Assembly: GCA_014860585.1 (NCBI GenBank)
Contig: JACZJL010000045.1
Location: 1 to 39,473 of the forward strand
Reading direction: 5' to 3'
Length of the DNA stretch: 39,473 nt
Origin: Bacteroidales bacterium
GTDB taxonomy: Bacteria > Bacteroidota > Bacteroidia > Bacteroidales > 4484-276
The notes under the pieces were generated by a model that saw only the letters and a program-made list of their open reading frames with translations, did not search any database and had not been told where the DNA came from. Within the stretch, counting starts at the first letter, position 1. Every line of letters starts with the position of its first letter. This document shows, piece by piece, positions 16,716 through 23,664 of this stretch. The translations under genes and the position numbers were made by a program.

Positions 16716-16957
16716 AAGCGAACTGATTTACGGTTGAAATTTCTATCTTTTTTCAGTCCTTCAATAAATTCTTCTACAGGCTGGTCAAGGACTAAAGCAC
16801 CAAACAATGACTTCCAGGAGTTATCTTTTGTCTTTTTCGTGGTTGTCATTGAATTTGAAAGTCGGGCGATAAGCTCCAACTTATCGTCATGGCTCAGGTT
16901 TTTCAGTAACACATAGTAGCTGTCAACCAAGTTTGTATTTACATCTAAAGTATTCAT
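16712..16957 (-). CDS. Antitoxin partner of VapC
   Basis: An 81-residue protein placed directly before vapC with a four-base overlap. The N-terminal half is helical (SYYVLLKNLSHDDKLELIARLSNSM), resembling small antitoxins of the DUF2281/Phd-like kind seen with PIN toxins. The C-terminal half, with SWKSLFGAL and EFIEGLKKDRNFNRK, would be the toxin-wrapping tail. I do not see a clear AbrB or ribbon-helix-helix fold, so the symbol is left blank. It would repress its own promoter and neutralise VapC. Confidence 0.75.
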   Translation of the reverse strand: MNTLDVNTNLVDSYYVLLKNLSHDDKLELIARLSNSMTTTKKTKDNSWKSLFGALVLDQPVEEFIEGLKKDRNFNRKSVRL

Positions 16958-17043
16958 TTTTATAGTTATTCAATTTCCGCAAATTAAATAAAAATTCTTT
17001 TAAGGTTGTTCCCGTTTTGTTGTGGAAAAATAATGCTTTGAAT

Positions 17044-17087
17044 TACTCCATCGGCCAGGTAATCTATAATTATATAAACCAGAAACT
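17044..17087. repeat. Direct repeat flanking vapBC, copy 2
   Basis: Matches 16252-16295 at 39 of 44 positions. It starts 37 bases beyond the pckA stop. Only one arm (GGCCAGG) of the terminator hairpin is present; the matching CCTGGCC is missing, so this copy cannot fold as a terminator. Confidence 0.8.
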
Positions 17088-17123
17088 GATCTTCTGTAAT
17101 AAGTAACCGAAACAAAACAGTTC

Positions 17124-18773
17124 TTATTTCCCGGGACAAACTTTCACCACACTCTCTTTGATGTTTTTGTGGCCGTAGTTTTTATCGAAAGCGTCGCTGA
17201 ATTTTTTGGCAAGCATTTTTGCCTGTTTGTCGTAAGCCTCTTTGTCTTTCCAGGTGTTTTTTGGCCAAAGCATTTCATCAGGAACGCCCGGGCAGCTTTT
17301 TGGTACATCCAAATGGAAAATTTTATCCCTTTCGAATTCAACTTTTTCCAATTCTCCTGAAAGTGCCGCATTCACCATTTTGCGCGTCAATGTCAGGTCA
17401 ATACGACTGCCGGTTCCATAGGCGCCGCCACTCCAGCCGGTGTTGATCAGATAAACCTTGGTATTGAATTTCTTCATTTTCTCACCAAGCATCCCTGCAT
17501 ACACATCAGGATTTCCGGGCATAAACGGTTGTCCGAAAAATCGCGAGAAAGTAGCCTGAGGCTCTGTAACGCCAGTTTCCGTACCAGCCAGTTTACTGGT
17601 GTAGCCCATCAGGAACCAGAGCATAGCTTCATCTTCATTGAGTCTCGAAACGGGAGGTAACACGCCATAGGCGTCTGCTGTGAGGAAAAGGATGGTGGTC
17701 GGGTGACCGGAAACTGAGGATTCCTTGATGTTTTTCAGGTAGCTCAGCAGGTATGATGCTCTTGAATTGGGGGTATAACGCGAGTCGTAAAAATCGAAAC
17801 GACCATCGGGATAGATCATTGCATTTTCCACAATTGAGCCATGGTTCAGATAATTGTCCTTGTGCATCACAGCGTCGTAAATATCAGGCTCTTTGTTTGG
17901 GTTGATATCAATCATTTTTGCATAGCATCCAAATTCAAAGTTGGCGATACCATGATCGCTCCATCCATGCTCGTCGTCGCCAAGCAAAGCGCGCGACGGA
18001 TCGGCAGAAAGGGTGGTTTTTCCTGTTCCCGAAAGGCCTAACAACAGCGCTGAGTCCCCATTCGGACCTTCGTTTGCAGAGCAGTGAAGCGGCAAAATTC
18101 CTTCAAAAGGCAGCAGGTAATTCATTACGGTGAAAATCATCTTTTTCATGCTTCCCATGTAGGCCGAGCCGATTACAATCCCTACGCGGCGATCGAAGTC
18201 GATGGCTACCGCCATATTTGAGGTTTTTCCGTTCTCAAGCGTTCTGAGTCTTCCTTTGTACCTGTCCGGATCAAGCTTCCTGTAAGGGATGCAGATGAGT
18301 TCAAACCCGTTATCGCAAAAAATACTTTTGCTAATGTCTGCAGGGATCGGGCGGAACATATTATCAACAAAGAGGGCATGCAAAGCGCGGGTAGTGACCA
18401 CTTTAACGGGTAGAGCATACCTGCTGTCGGCGCCGGCCACGCGGTCGATAACATAAGTTTCCGGATGCCCCTTCAAAAAATTTAACGCATCCTCAAAAAG
18501 CATATCGAACGTTTCCTCGTCGATGGGTATGTTATTTGGAGAGGTCCAATCGATGGTATTTTCGCTTGACTTACGTCGAACCGACACTGTGTCTTTGGGC
18601 GAACGGCCTGTGGATTCTTCCGGGGTCCACATCGCCAGTGCCCCTGAATGTGAAACGATTGCCTCGCGGTTTTCAACAGCCATCCTGATCATCTCACTGC
18701 GCGCTATGTTTCTGAAAACATTACCGTGAGCCTCAACCGTTGCGTGGAGTTTTTCCTTCAAATTGTTGTTCAT
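17124..18773 (-). CDS. pckA: Phosphoenolpyruvate carboxykinase (ATP)
   Basis: A 549-residue ATP-dependent PEP carboxykinase, close to the usual 530-540. It interconverts oxaloacetate plus ATP with PEP, CO2 and ADP. In Bacteroidetes it often runs toward CO2 fixation on the way to succinate. Visible sites: the kinase-1a loop GLSGTGKTTLS (about 246-256), the metal and catalytic region LLGDDEHGWSDHGIANFEFGCYAK, HCSANEGPNGD just before the loop, and RYTPNSRASYLL further on. Upstream spacing to secA holds a palindromic element, and downstream its apparent terminator is damaged by the vapBC patch. A candidate -7 box (GACATTTG on the minus strand, 18849-18856) has one mismatch. Confidence 0.95.
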   Translation of the reverse strand: MNNNLKEKLHATVEAHGNVFRNIARSEMIRMAVENREAIVSHSGALAMWTPEESTGRSPKDTVSVRRKSSENTIDWTSPNNIPIDEETFDMLFEDALNFLKGHPETYVIDRVAGADSRYALPVKVVTTRALHALFVDNMFRPIPADISKSIFCDNGFELICIPYRKLDPDRYKGRLRTLENGKTSNMAVAIDFDRRVGIVIGSAYMGSMKKMIFTVMNYLLPFEGILPLHCSANEGPNGDSALLLGLSGTGKTTLSADPSRALLGDDEHGWSDHGIANFEFGCYAKMIDINPNKEPDIYDAVMHKDNYLNHGSIVENAMIYPDGRFDFYDSRYTPNSRASYLLSYLKNIKESSVSGHPTTILFLTADAYGVLPPVSRLNEDEAMLWFLMGYTSKLAGTETGVTEPQATFSRFFGQPFMPGNPDVYAGMLGEKMKKFNTKVYLINTGWSGGAYGTGSRIDLTLTRKMVNAALSGELEKVEFERDKIFHLDVPKSCPGVPDEMLWPKNTWKDKEAYDKQAKMLAKKFSDAFDKNYGHKNIKESVVKVCPGK

Positions 18774-18954
18774 GTTCTTTACAAGTTTGAAAAATGAATA
18801 TAAATTATTGAAATTATTTAATGTGTTTTCTACTTAGTAATGGGGTTGCAAATGTCCTATTTTTCGTTCATCTGTATTTAGAAATCACAAAAAAAAGAGC
18901 AAACAGACAAAAGGAAAAAGAGTTCATAAAGTACTTGAGGTTCTTTAAGTAGTG

Positions 18955-19091
18955 CCAGCAAGAAAACTCTAAATGTTGAAAATCAATGAGTGCCCCAACC
19001 CTAAAGGGAGCATTGATTTTCAACGATTTACTCCCTTTAGGGTGGGGTAGATAAATCGTTGAAAATCAAATTTGATGAGTTTTCTTGCTGG
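18955..19091. repeat. 137-bp nested palindromic element (MITE-like) between pckA and secA
   Basis: Perfect 15-base terminal inverted repeats: CCAGCAAGAAAACTC (18955-18969) and its complement at 19077-19091. Inside are two further perfect pairings that share the central segment: 18975-18988 with 19011-19024 (14 bases) and 19013-19030 with 19052-19069 (18 bases). A third near-perfect pairing joins 18993-19010 with 19031-19047 (blocks containing CCCTAAAGGG/CCCTTTAGGG, each itself palindromic). The hairpins exclude one another. No ORF and no transposase is present. It fills much of the 407-base pckA-secA gap (18774-19180); the rest of that gap shows nothing else clear. Confidence 0.8.
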
Positions 19092-19180
19092 TAATGAGTA
19101 CATTAAAAGTATAAAGAACTTTGTTTTAAAAATGATCACAACGTGGGTTATCTTCTATCTTGAATGATAAAAATTTGATT

Positions 19181-22100
19181 TTACTCCTCGCCTTTACCGT
19201 GGCAATGCTTGTATTTTTTACCGCTGCCGCAGGGGCACTGTTCATTGCGTCCGACTTTTTTCTCCACCTTAACAGGCTGAGGTTTTTGCCTTTGCTGTGT
19301 TTGACTGTTCGCCTGCGACAGAAGATCGTCACGGCTTTCCTGGAGTCTGCGTCTGTCGGCACGATGAGCAATGTGTGCTTCACGAACAGTACCCGGGTCC
19401 TGAGTTGGCAAGTCGCCTTTGATGAGGAAAGAGGTGATCTCGCGGTTGATTTTTTGTATCATCCGTTTGAACAACTGGAAAGATTCAAATTTGTAAATCA
19501 AAAGCGGGTCTTTTTGCTCGTAAGTAGCCGCCTGCACTGATTGTTTCAGTTCGTCCATTTCGCGCAGGTGTTCTTTCCAGGCCTCGTCAATCATGCCAAG
19601 CGTCACGCTTTTCTCAAAGGCAAGATTGATTTCCCGCCCACCATTTTCGTAGGCTTTCTTCAGGTTAACAATGATCTGGCGGGTTTTCAGCCCGTCGGTG
19701 ATGGGGATGGCAATATTTTCGTAGGTAGTATTGTTTTCATAAACATCTTTGATCACCGGTGCAGCTTTCTCACCTATAGCTTTCATTTTCAGTTTGTACG
19801 ACTGATACACCTTTTCGTATAGCTTCTCAGTCATCTCATCTTTTGATCCCTGCAGGAACTCTTTCTCGTTCATAGGCGCTGAGATGGCCATGTCTTTAAG
19901 CACTTCCAGCCGGAAACCCTCAAAGTCGCCTGTTTCCTGATAATCTGAAACAATCTGATCGCACAGGTCGTACATCATGTTCGAGATGTCCACCTCCAAA
20001 CGTTCACCAAAGAGGGCGTTGCGGCGGCGACGATAGATGACTTCACGCTGCTGGTTCATCACATCGTCATACTCGAGCAACCGTTTCCGAATGCCAAAGT
20101 TGTTCTCTTCAACTTTTTTCTGCGCCCGTTCGATGGATTTGGTAATCATCGAGTGCTGAATTTCTTCCCCATCTTTGATCCCCATCCTGTCCATGATTTT
20201 GGATATTCGCTCTGATCCAAACATGCGCATGAGGTCATCTTCAAGCGAAACGAAGAATTGTGAACTGCCGGGGTCGCCCTGTCGTCCTGAACGACCGCGC
20301 AACTGCCGGTCAACACGCCTCGACTCATGCCTTTCCGTACCAATAATGGCAAGCCCTCCTGCATCTTTAACTCCCTGTCCCAGCTTGATATCTGTTCCAC
20401 GACCAGCCATGTTGGTGGCAATGGTCACCCTGCCCGGCTTACCGGCTTCTGCTACAATGTCTGCTTCTTTCTGATGAAGTTTGGCATTGAGTACATTGTG
20501 AGGAATGTGCTGACGGGTTAACATCCTGCTTAGCAATTCTGACGTTTCCACCGAGGTAGTACCTACAAGAACAGGACGTTTCTTTTCAACTAATTTTTCA
20601 ATATCGGTAATTACTGCATTAAACTTCTCCCGCTTGGTCTTGTAAACCAGGTCTTCGCGGTCATCGCGGACAATTGGCCTATTTGTTGGGATTACCACCA
20701 CATCCAGCTTATAGATATCCCAAAGTTCGCCTGCTTCCGTTTCAGCAGTTCCGGTCATACCGGCGAGCTTTTTGTACATTCTGAAATAGTTCTGAAGCGT
20801 GATCGTCGCGTAAGTCTGGGTAGCAGCTTCGATCTTAACATTTTCTTTGGCTTCGATGGCCTGATGCAGTCCATCGGAATAGCGCCTTCCTTCGAGGATA
20901 CGACCGGTTTGCTCATCAACAATTTTCACTTTGTTGTCCATCACCACGTATTCAACATCCTTTTCAAACATCGAATACGCTCTTAACAACTGGTTTACAG
21001 TGTGTATCCTTTCTGACTTCACGGAGAATTCGCGGATCAAATCATTGCGTTTCTCCAGTTTTTTATCTTCCGGCAGGTTGGTTTTATCAAGGTCTGCCAG
21101 TTCAGCGCCTAAGTCAGGAATGATGAAAAAGGAGGGGTCGTTATAAGAAGAACTTAGCAGATCGTGACCGTTTTCAGTAAGTTCGATGGAGTTACTTTTT
21201 TCATCAATCACAAAATAGAGCGGATCATTAATAATATGCATGTGTTTGTTCTGCTCCTGCATGTAAAAGCTTTCGGTTTTGGTCATCAGCGATTTCATGC
21301 CAGGCTCGCTAAGGAACTTAATCAGCGCTTTGGTTTTGGGTAACCCGTGGTGGGCTCTCAACAGGTATTCGCCTCCTTTTTTCTGGTTGTCGTCGCTCAC
21401 ATTATCCGCCGTAAGAATTTGCTTGGCATCAGCCAGTAATTTTGTAACGAGGTTACGCTGAGCATTGTAAAGCCTGGCTACATTGTCCTTCATTTCTTCG
21501 AACAACTGATTCTCGCCTTTTGCTGTAGGTCCAGATATAATAAGAGGTGTACGGGCATCGTCAATTAATACGGAGTCCACCTCATCCACAATAGCATAGT
21601 TATGGGGGCGTTGCACAAGTTCCGCAGGATTACCTGTCATGTTGTCGCGCAGGTAATCAAAGCCAAATTCGTTATTTGTACCGTAGGTGATGTCGGCTAA
21701 ATACGCTTTTCTCCTTGATTCGGAATTGGGCTCATGCTTGTCAATACAATCCACTTTTAGCCCATGAAACATATAGAGCATACCCATCCATTCCGAGTCA
21801 CGCTTTGCCAGGTAGTCATTGACTGTAACCAGGTGAACCCCTTTGCCGGGTAAAGCATTGAGGTACATAGGGAGGGTAGCGACAAGTGTTTTTCCTTCAC
21901 CGGTGGCCATTTCAGCGATCTTACCCTGATGTAGTACAACGCCACCAATCAACTGGACATCGTAATGCACCATATCCCAGGTAATCAGATTACCTCCGGC
22001 CATCCATTGGTTCTTATAATGTGCTTTATCACCTACAATATTAACATGGTCATAGCGCGCTGCCAGGTCCCGGTCAAACTGTGTGGCTGTAACAACAACT

Positions 22101-22483
22101 TCATCATTCTCCTTGAACCTTTTAGCGGTTTCTTTGATGACGGAAAAAGCTTCAGGAAGAATCTGGTTGAGAATGTCCTGGGTTTTTTCATAAGAGGTCT
22201 TTTCTAACCTGTCAATCTCATTATAAAGTTTCTCCTTCTCATCCATTGGCAGATCAATCTCAGCCTCTATGCGTTTTCTTATTTCGACAATTTTATTTTC
22301 TTCATCGGCAATGTGGGTAGCAATTTGTTGTCTGAAACTAAAGGTTTTCGCACGTAACTCATCGTTTGAGAGGGTTTTGATGGTTTCGTAGGCGGTAAGG
22401 ATTTCATTCAATAAAGGATCAATCTCCTTCATGTCTTTATCGGCTTTCGTTCCGAAAAGTTGCTTTATTATTTTACCTAGCAT
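19181..22483 (-). CDS. secA: Preprotein translocase ATPase SecA
   Basis: A 1,100-residue SecA, the motor that pushes preproteins through SecYEG. Walker A is [15 protein letters not shown] (about 191-205), the DEAD-type Walker B is [19 protein letters not shown] (about 300-318), and the second RecA-like domain has [15 protein letters not shown] and [15 protein letters not shown]. The C-terminus carries the zinc-binding SecB/ribosome-contact tail with [14 protein letters not shown]. It is about 200 residues longer than E. coli SecA, mainly from charged inserts near the N-terminus (about 50-100) and after the DEAD box (about 320-480), a pattern I associate with Bacteroidetes SecA. Preceded by a leader of about 100 bases with a hairpin and followed by the palindromic element. 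Confidence 0.96.
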   Translation of the reverse strand: MLGKIIKQLFGTKADKDMKEIDPLLNEILTAYETIKTLSNDELRAKTFSFRQQIATHIADEENKIVEIRKRIEAEIDLPMDEKEKLYNEIDRLEKTSYEKTQDILNQILPEAFSVIKETAKRFKENDEVVVTATQFDRDLAARYDHVNIVGDKAHYKNQWMAGGNLITWDMVHYDVQLIGGVVLHQGKIAEMATGEGKTLVATLPMYLNALPGKGVHLVTVNDYLAKRDSEWMGMLYMFHGLKVDCIDKHEPNSESRRKAYLADITYGTNNEFGFDYLRDNMTGNPAELVQRPHNYAIVDEVDSVLIDDARTPLIISGPTAKGENQLFEEMKDNVARLYNAQRNLVTKLLADAKQILTADNVSDDNQKKGGEYLLRAHHGLPKTKALIKFLSEPGMKSLMTKTESFYMQEQNKHMHIINDPLYFVIDEKSNSIELTENGHDLLSSSYNDPSFFIIPDLGAELADLDKTNLPEDKKLEKRNDLIREFSVKSERIHTVNQLLRAYSMFEKDVEYVVMDNKVKIVDEQTGRILEGRRYSDGLHQAIEAKENVKIEAATQTYATITLQNYFRMYKKLAGMTGTAETEAGELWDIYKLDVVVIPTNRPIVRDDREDLVYKTKREKFNAVITDIEKLVEKKRPVLVGTTSVETSELLSRMLTRQHIPHNVLNAKLHQKEADIVAEAGKPGRVTIATNMAGRGTDIKLGQGVKDAGGLAIIGTERHESRRVDRQLRGRSGRQGDPGSSQFFVSLEDDLMRMFGSERISKIMDRMGIKDGEEIQHSMITKSIERAQKKVEENNFGIRKRLLEYDDVMNQQREVIYRRRRNALFGERLEVDISNMMYDLCDQIVSDYQETGDFEGFRLEVLKDMAISAPMNEKEFLQGSKDEMTEKLYEKVYQSYKLKMKAIGEKAAPVIKDVYENNTTYENIAIPITDGLKTRQIIVNLKKAYENGGREINLAFEKSVTLGMIDEAWKEHLREMDELKQSVQAATYEQKDPLLIYKFESFQLFKRMIQKINREITSFLIKGDLPTQDPGTVREAHIAHRADRRRLQESRDDLLSQANSQTQQRQKPQPVKVEKKVGRNEQCPCGSGKKYKHCHGKGEE

Positions 22484-22522
22484 AAATTCGAAGTTTAATT
22501 AATAAACGGCCATCAATCAACA

Positions 22523-22564
22523 ATAATGCCCTTACTTCATTCACTCAGCGTTCAGTGGCATTAT
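22523..22564 (-). promoter_or_regulatory. Inverted repeat in the secA leader
   Basis: ATAATGCC (22523-22530) and GGCATTAT (22557-22564) form a perfect 8-base stem between the secA -7 box and its ATG, with CACT/AGTG pairing possible inside. It could be a leader hairpin affecting secA expression; function unproven. Confidence 0.35.
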
Positions 22565-22588
22565 GTCATGATGACGTTTTTAAGGCCA

Positions 22589-22596
22589 CAAAAGTA
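22589..22596 (-). promoter_or_regulatory. -7 promoter box of secA
   Basis: Reads TACTTTTG on the minus strand, a perfect TAnnTTTG match, 105 bases upstream of the secA ATG. No -33 TTTG at standard spacing. Confidence 0.45.
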
Positions 22597-22680
22597 ATTC
22601 AAAATATCGAAAGGGTAGGGGAGTAAGTTAGGTAGTGCTTGGATTCCCTTATGTTTGAGAGAAAATTGGTGAAGTACAGT

Positions 22681-23142
22681 TTAAGTCAATTTTAAACCCT
22701 CGGGGATAAATTGCTCCGGATTGCCACCATGACGAAGAATATCGCGGACTACAGATGAATTTAAAGCAGTATATTCAGGTAGGGTGAGAAGAAATATGGT
22801 TTCTATTTCAGGATGCAACTGTTTGTTTACCTGTGCGATAGAGCGTTCAAACTCAAAATCTGCCGAGGTGCGAAGCCCCCTCAGTATGTATTGAGCTCCA
22901 ACCTGTTTGCAGTAGTCAACTGTCAGTCCGGAATATTCCTCAACGACAATTGAAGGATAATCTTTAAAAACAGTTTTGAGAAATTCAAGTCTTTTGTGAA
23001 TCGGAAAATACACCTTTTTATCCTGGTTCTGGCCAATGGCAACAATTATTTTGTCGAAAAGGGGCACAGCCCGCCGGATAATGTCTTCATGTCCTTTTGT
23101 AATGGGATCGAAAGACCCGGGAAATACGGCAATTTTGATCAT
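22681..23142 (-). CDS. coaD: Phosphopantetheine adenylyltransferase
   Basis: A 153-residue nucleotidyltransferase catalysing the fourth step of CoA synthesis, 4'-phosphopantetheine plus ATP to dephospho-CoA. The N-terminus shows the signature FPGSFDPITKGHEDII with the adenylyl-binding T/H-x-G-H motif. RGLRTSADFEFE and the C-terminal LNSSVVRDILRHGG (SS-VRE-like loop) complete the family pattern. Length matches the roughly 160-residue norm. A -7 box lies 13 bases upstream of the ATG. It sits in tandem with secA but about 200 bases apart, so it probably has its own transcript. Confidence 0.95.
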   Translation of the reverse strand: MIKIAVFPGSFDPITKGHEDIIRRAVPLFDKIIVAIGQNQDKKVYFPIHKRLEFLKTVFKDYPSIVVEEYSGLTVDYCKQVGAQYILRGLRTSADFEFERSIAQVNKQLHPEIETIFLLTLPEYTALNSSVVRDILRHGGNPEQFIPEGLKLT

Positions 23143-23155
23143 TGTGTTTTTTTCG

Positions 23156-23163
23156 CAAAAATA
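23156..23163 (-). promoter_or_regulatory. -7 promoter box of coaD
   Basis: Reads TATTTTTG on the minus strand, matching TAnnTTTG, 13 bases before the coaD ATG. Confidence 0.45.
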
Positions 23164-23256
23164 GATGAATTTTTACTTCAACTATTGAATCATCAATTCC
23201 GGGAGGAGGCTTTGATATTTATTTTCATATTAAATGTCCAACTGATTAATTTTATG

Positions 23257-23264
23257 TACTTTTG
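23257..23264 (+). promoter_or_regulatory. -7 promoter box of the cold-shock gene
   Basis: TACTTTTG, a perfect TAnnTTTG match, 31 bases before the ATG at 23296. The AT-rich leader that follows (about 25 bases) is unlike the long structured leaders of E. coli cspA. Confidence 0.5.
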
Positions 23265-23295
23265 TCGCGTTAATTTATTAAATATCAAATTTTTT

Positions 23296-23487
23296 ATGAA
23301 AGAAGGTAAAGTAAAATTCTTCGATGAGACCAGAGGTTTTGGTTTTATCAAAGATTCAGAAACAAACGAAGAAATTTTCGTTCACGTTTCAGGTCTTGTT
23401 GACAGAATCAACGAAAACGATGATGTGTCATTTGAGATCAAACAAGGAAAAAAAGGATTAAACGCTGTTAATGTGAAACTTGCATAG
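23296..23487 (+). CDS. Cold-shock domain protein
   Basis: A 63-residue protein consisting of one cold-shock domain. The two nucleic-acid-binding motifs are present as KVKFFDETRGFGFIKD (RNP1, aromatic surface) and EIFVHVSGL (RNP2). Such proteins bind single-stranded RNA or DNA and melt mRNA structure. The frame stays open upstream to 22996, but the ATG at 23296 is right because it starts the domain and follows the -7 box; the upstream part runs antisense to coaD. A strong terminator follows. The domain has the EEIFVH form and a GKKGLNAVNV end common in Bacteroidetes. Confidence 0.93.
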   Translation: MKEGKVKFFDETRGFGFIKDSETNEEIFVHVSGLVDRINENDDVSFEIKQGKKGLNAVNVKLA

Positions 23488-23517
23488 TTTAAATAAATAG
23501 TAAAATCCGTTTGAAAG

Positions 23518-23544
23518 AGGCCTCACGCAAGTGGGGCTTTTTTT
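23518..23544 (+). terminator. Rho-independent terminator of the cold-shock gene
   Basis: GGCCTCAC (23519-23526), loop GCAA, GTGGGGCT (23531-23538), then seven T in all from 23538. One G-T wobble in the stem. It begins 30 bases after the stop codon. Confidence 0.8.
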
Positions 23545-23664
23545 ATGCGCTGATACAGGTTTAAAATTTATTTCTATTTTTGGAATCTATTACAAGTTCA
23601 TTATTTCATTGTTGTTAAATCCTGACTTGCTGCTAATCCTAATCCATTAACTAATTCTTTTATC

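Noticed and set aside
16252-17087. Two-unit CRISPR array
   Set aside because: Only two imperfect copies almost 800 bases apart with genes between them; no cas genes anywhere in the window.
22996-23295. A 100-residue N-terminal extension of the cold-shock protein
   Set aside because: The frame is open upstream, but this part runs antisense to coaD and lies before the -7 box at 23257. The 63-residue cold-shock domain is complete from the ATG at 23296.
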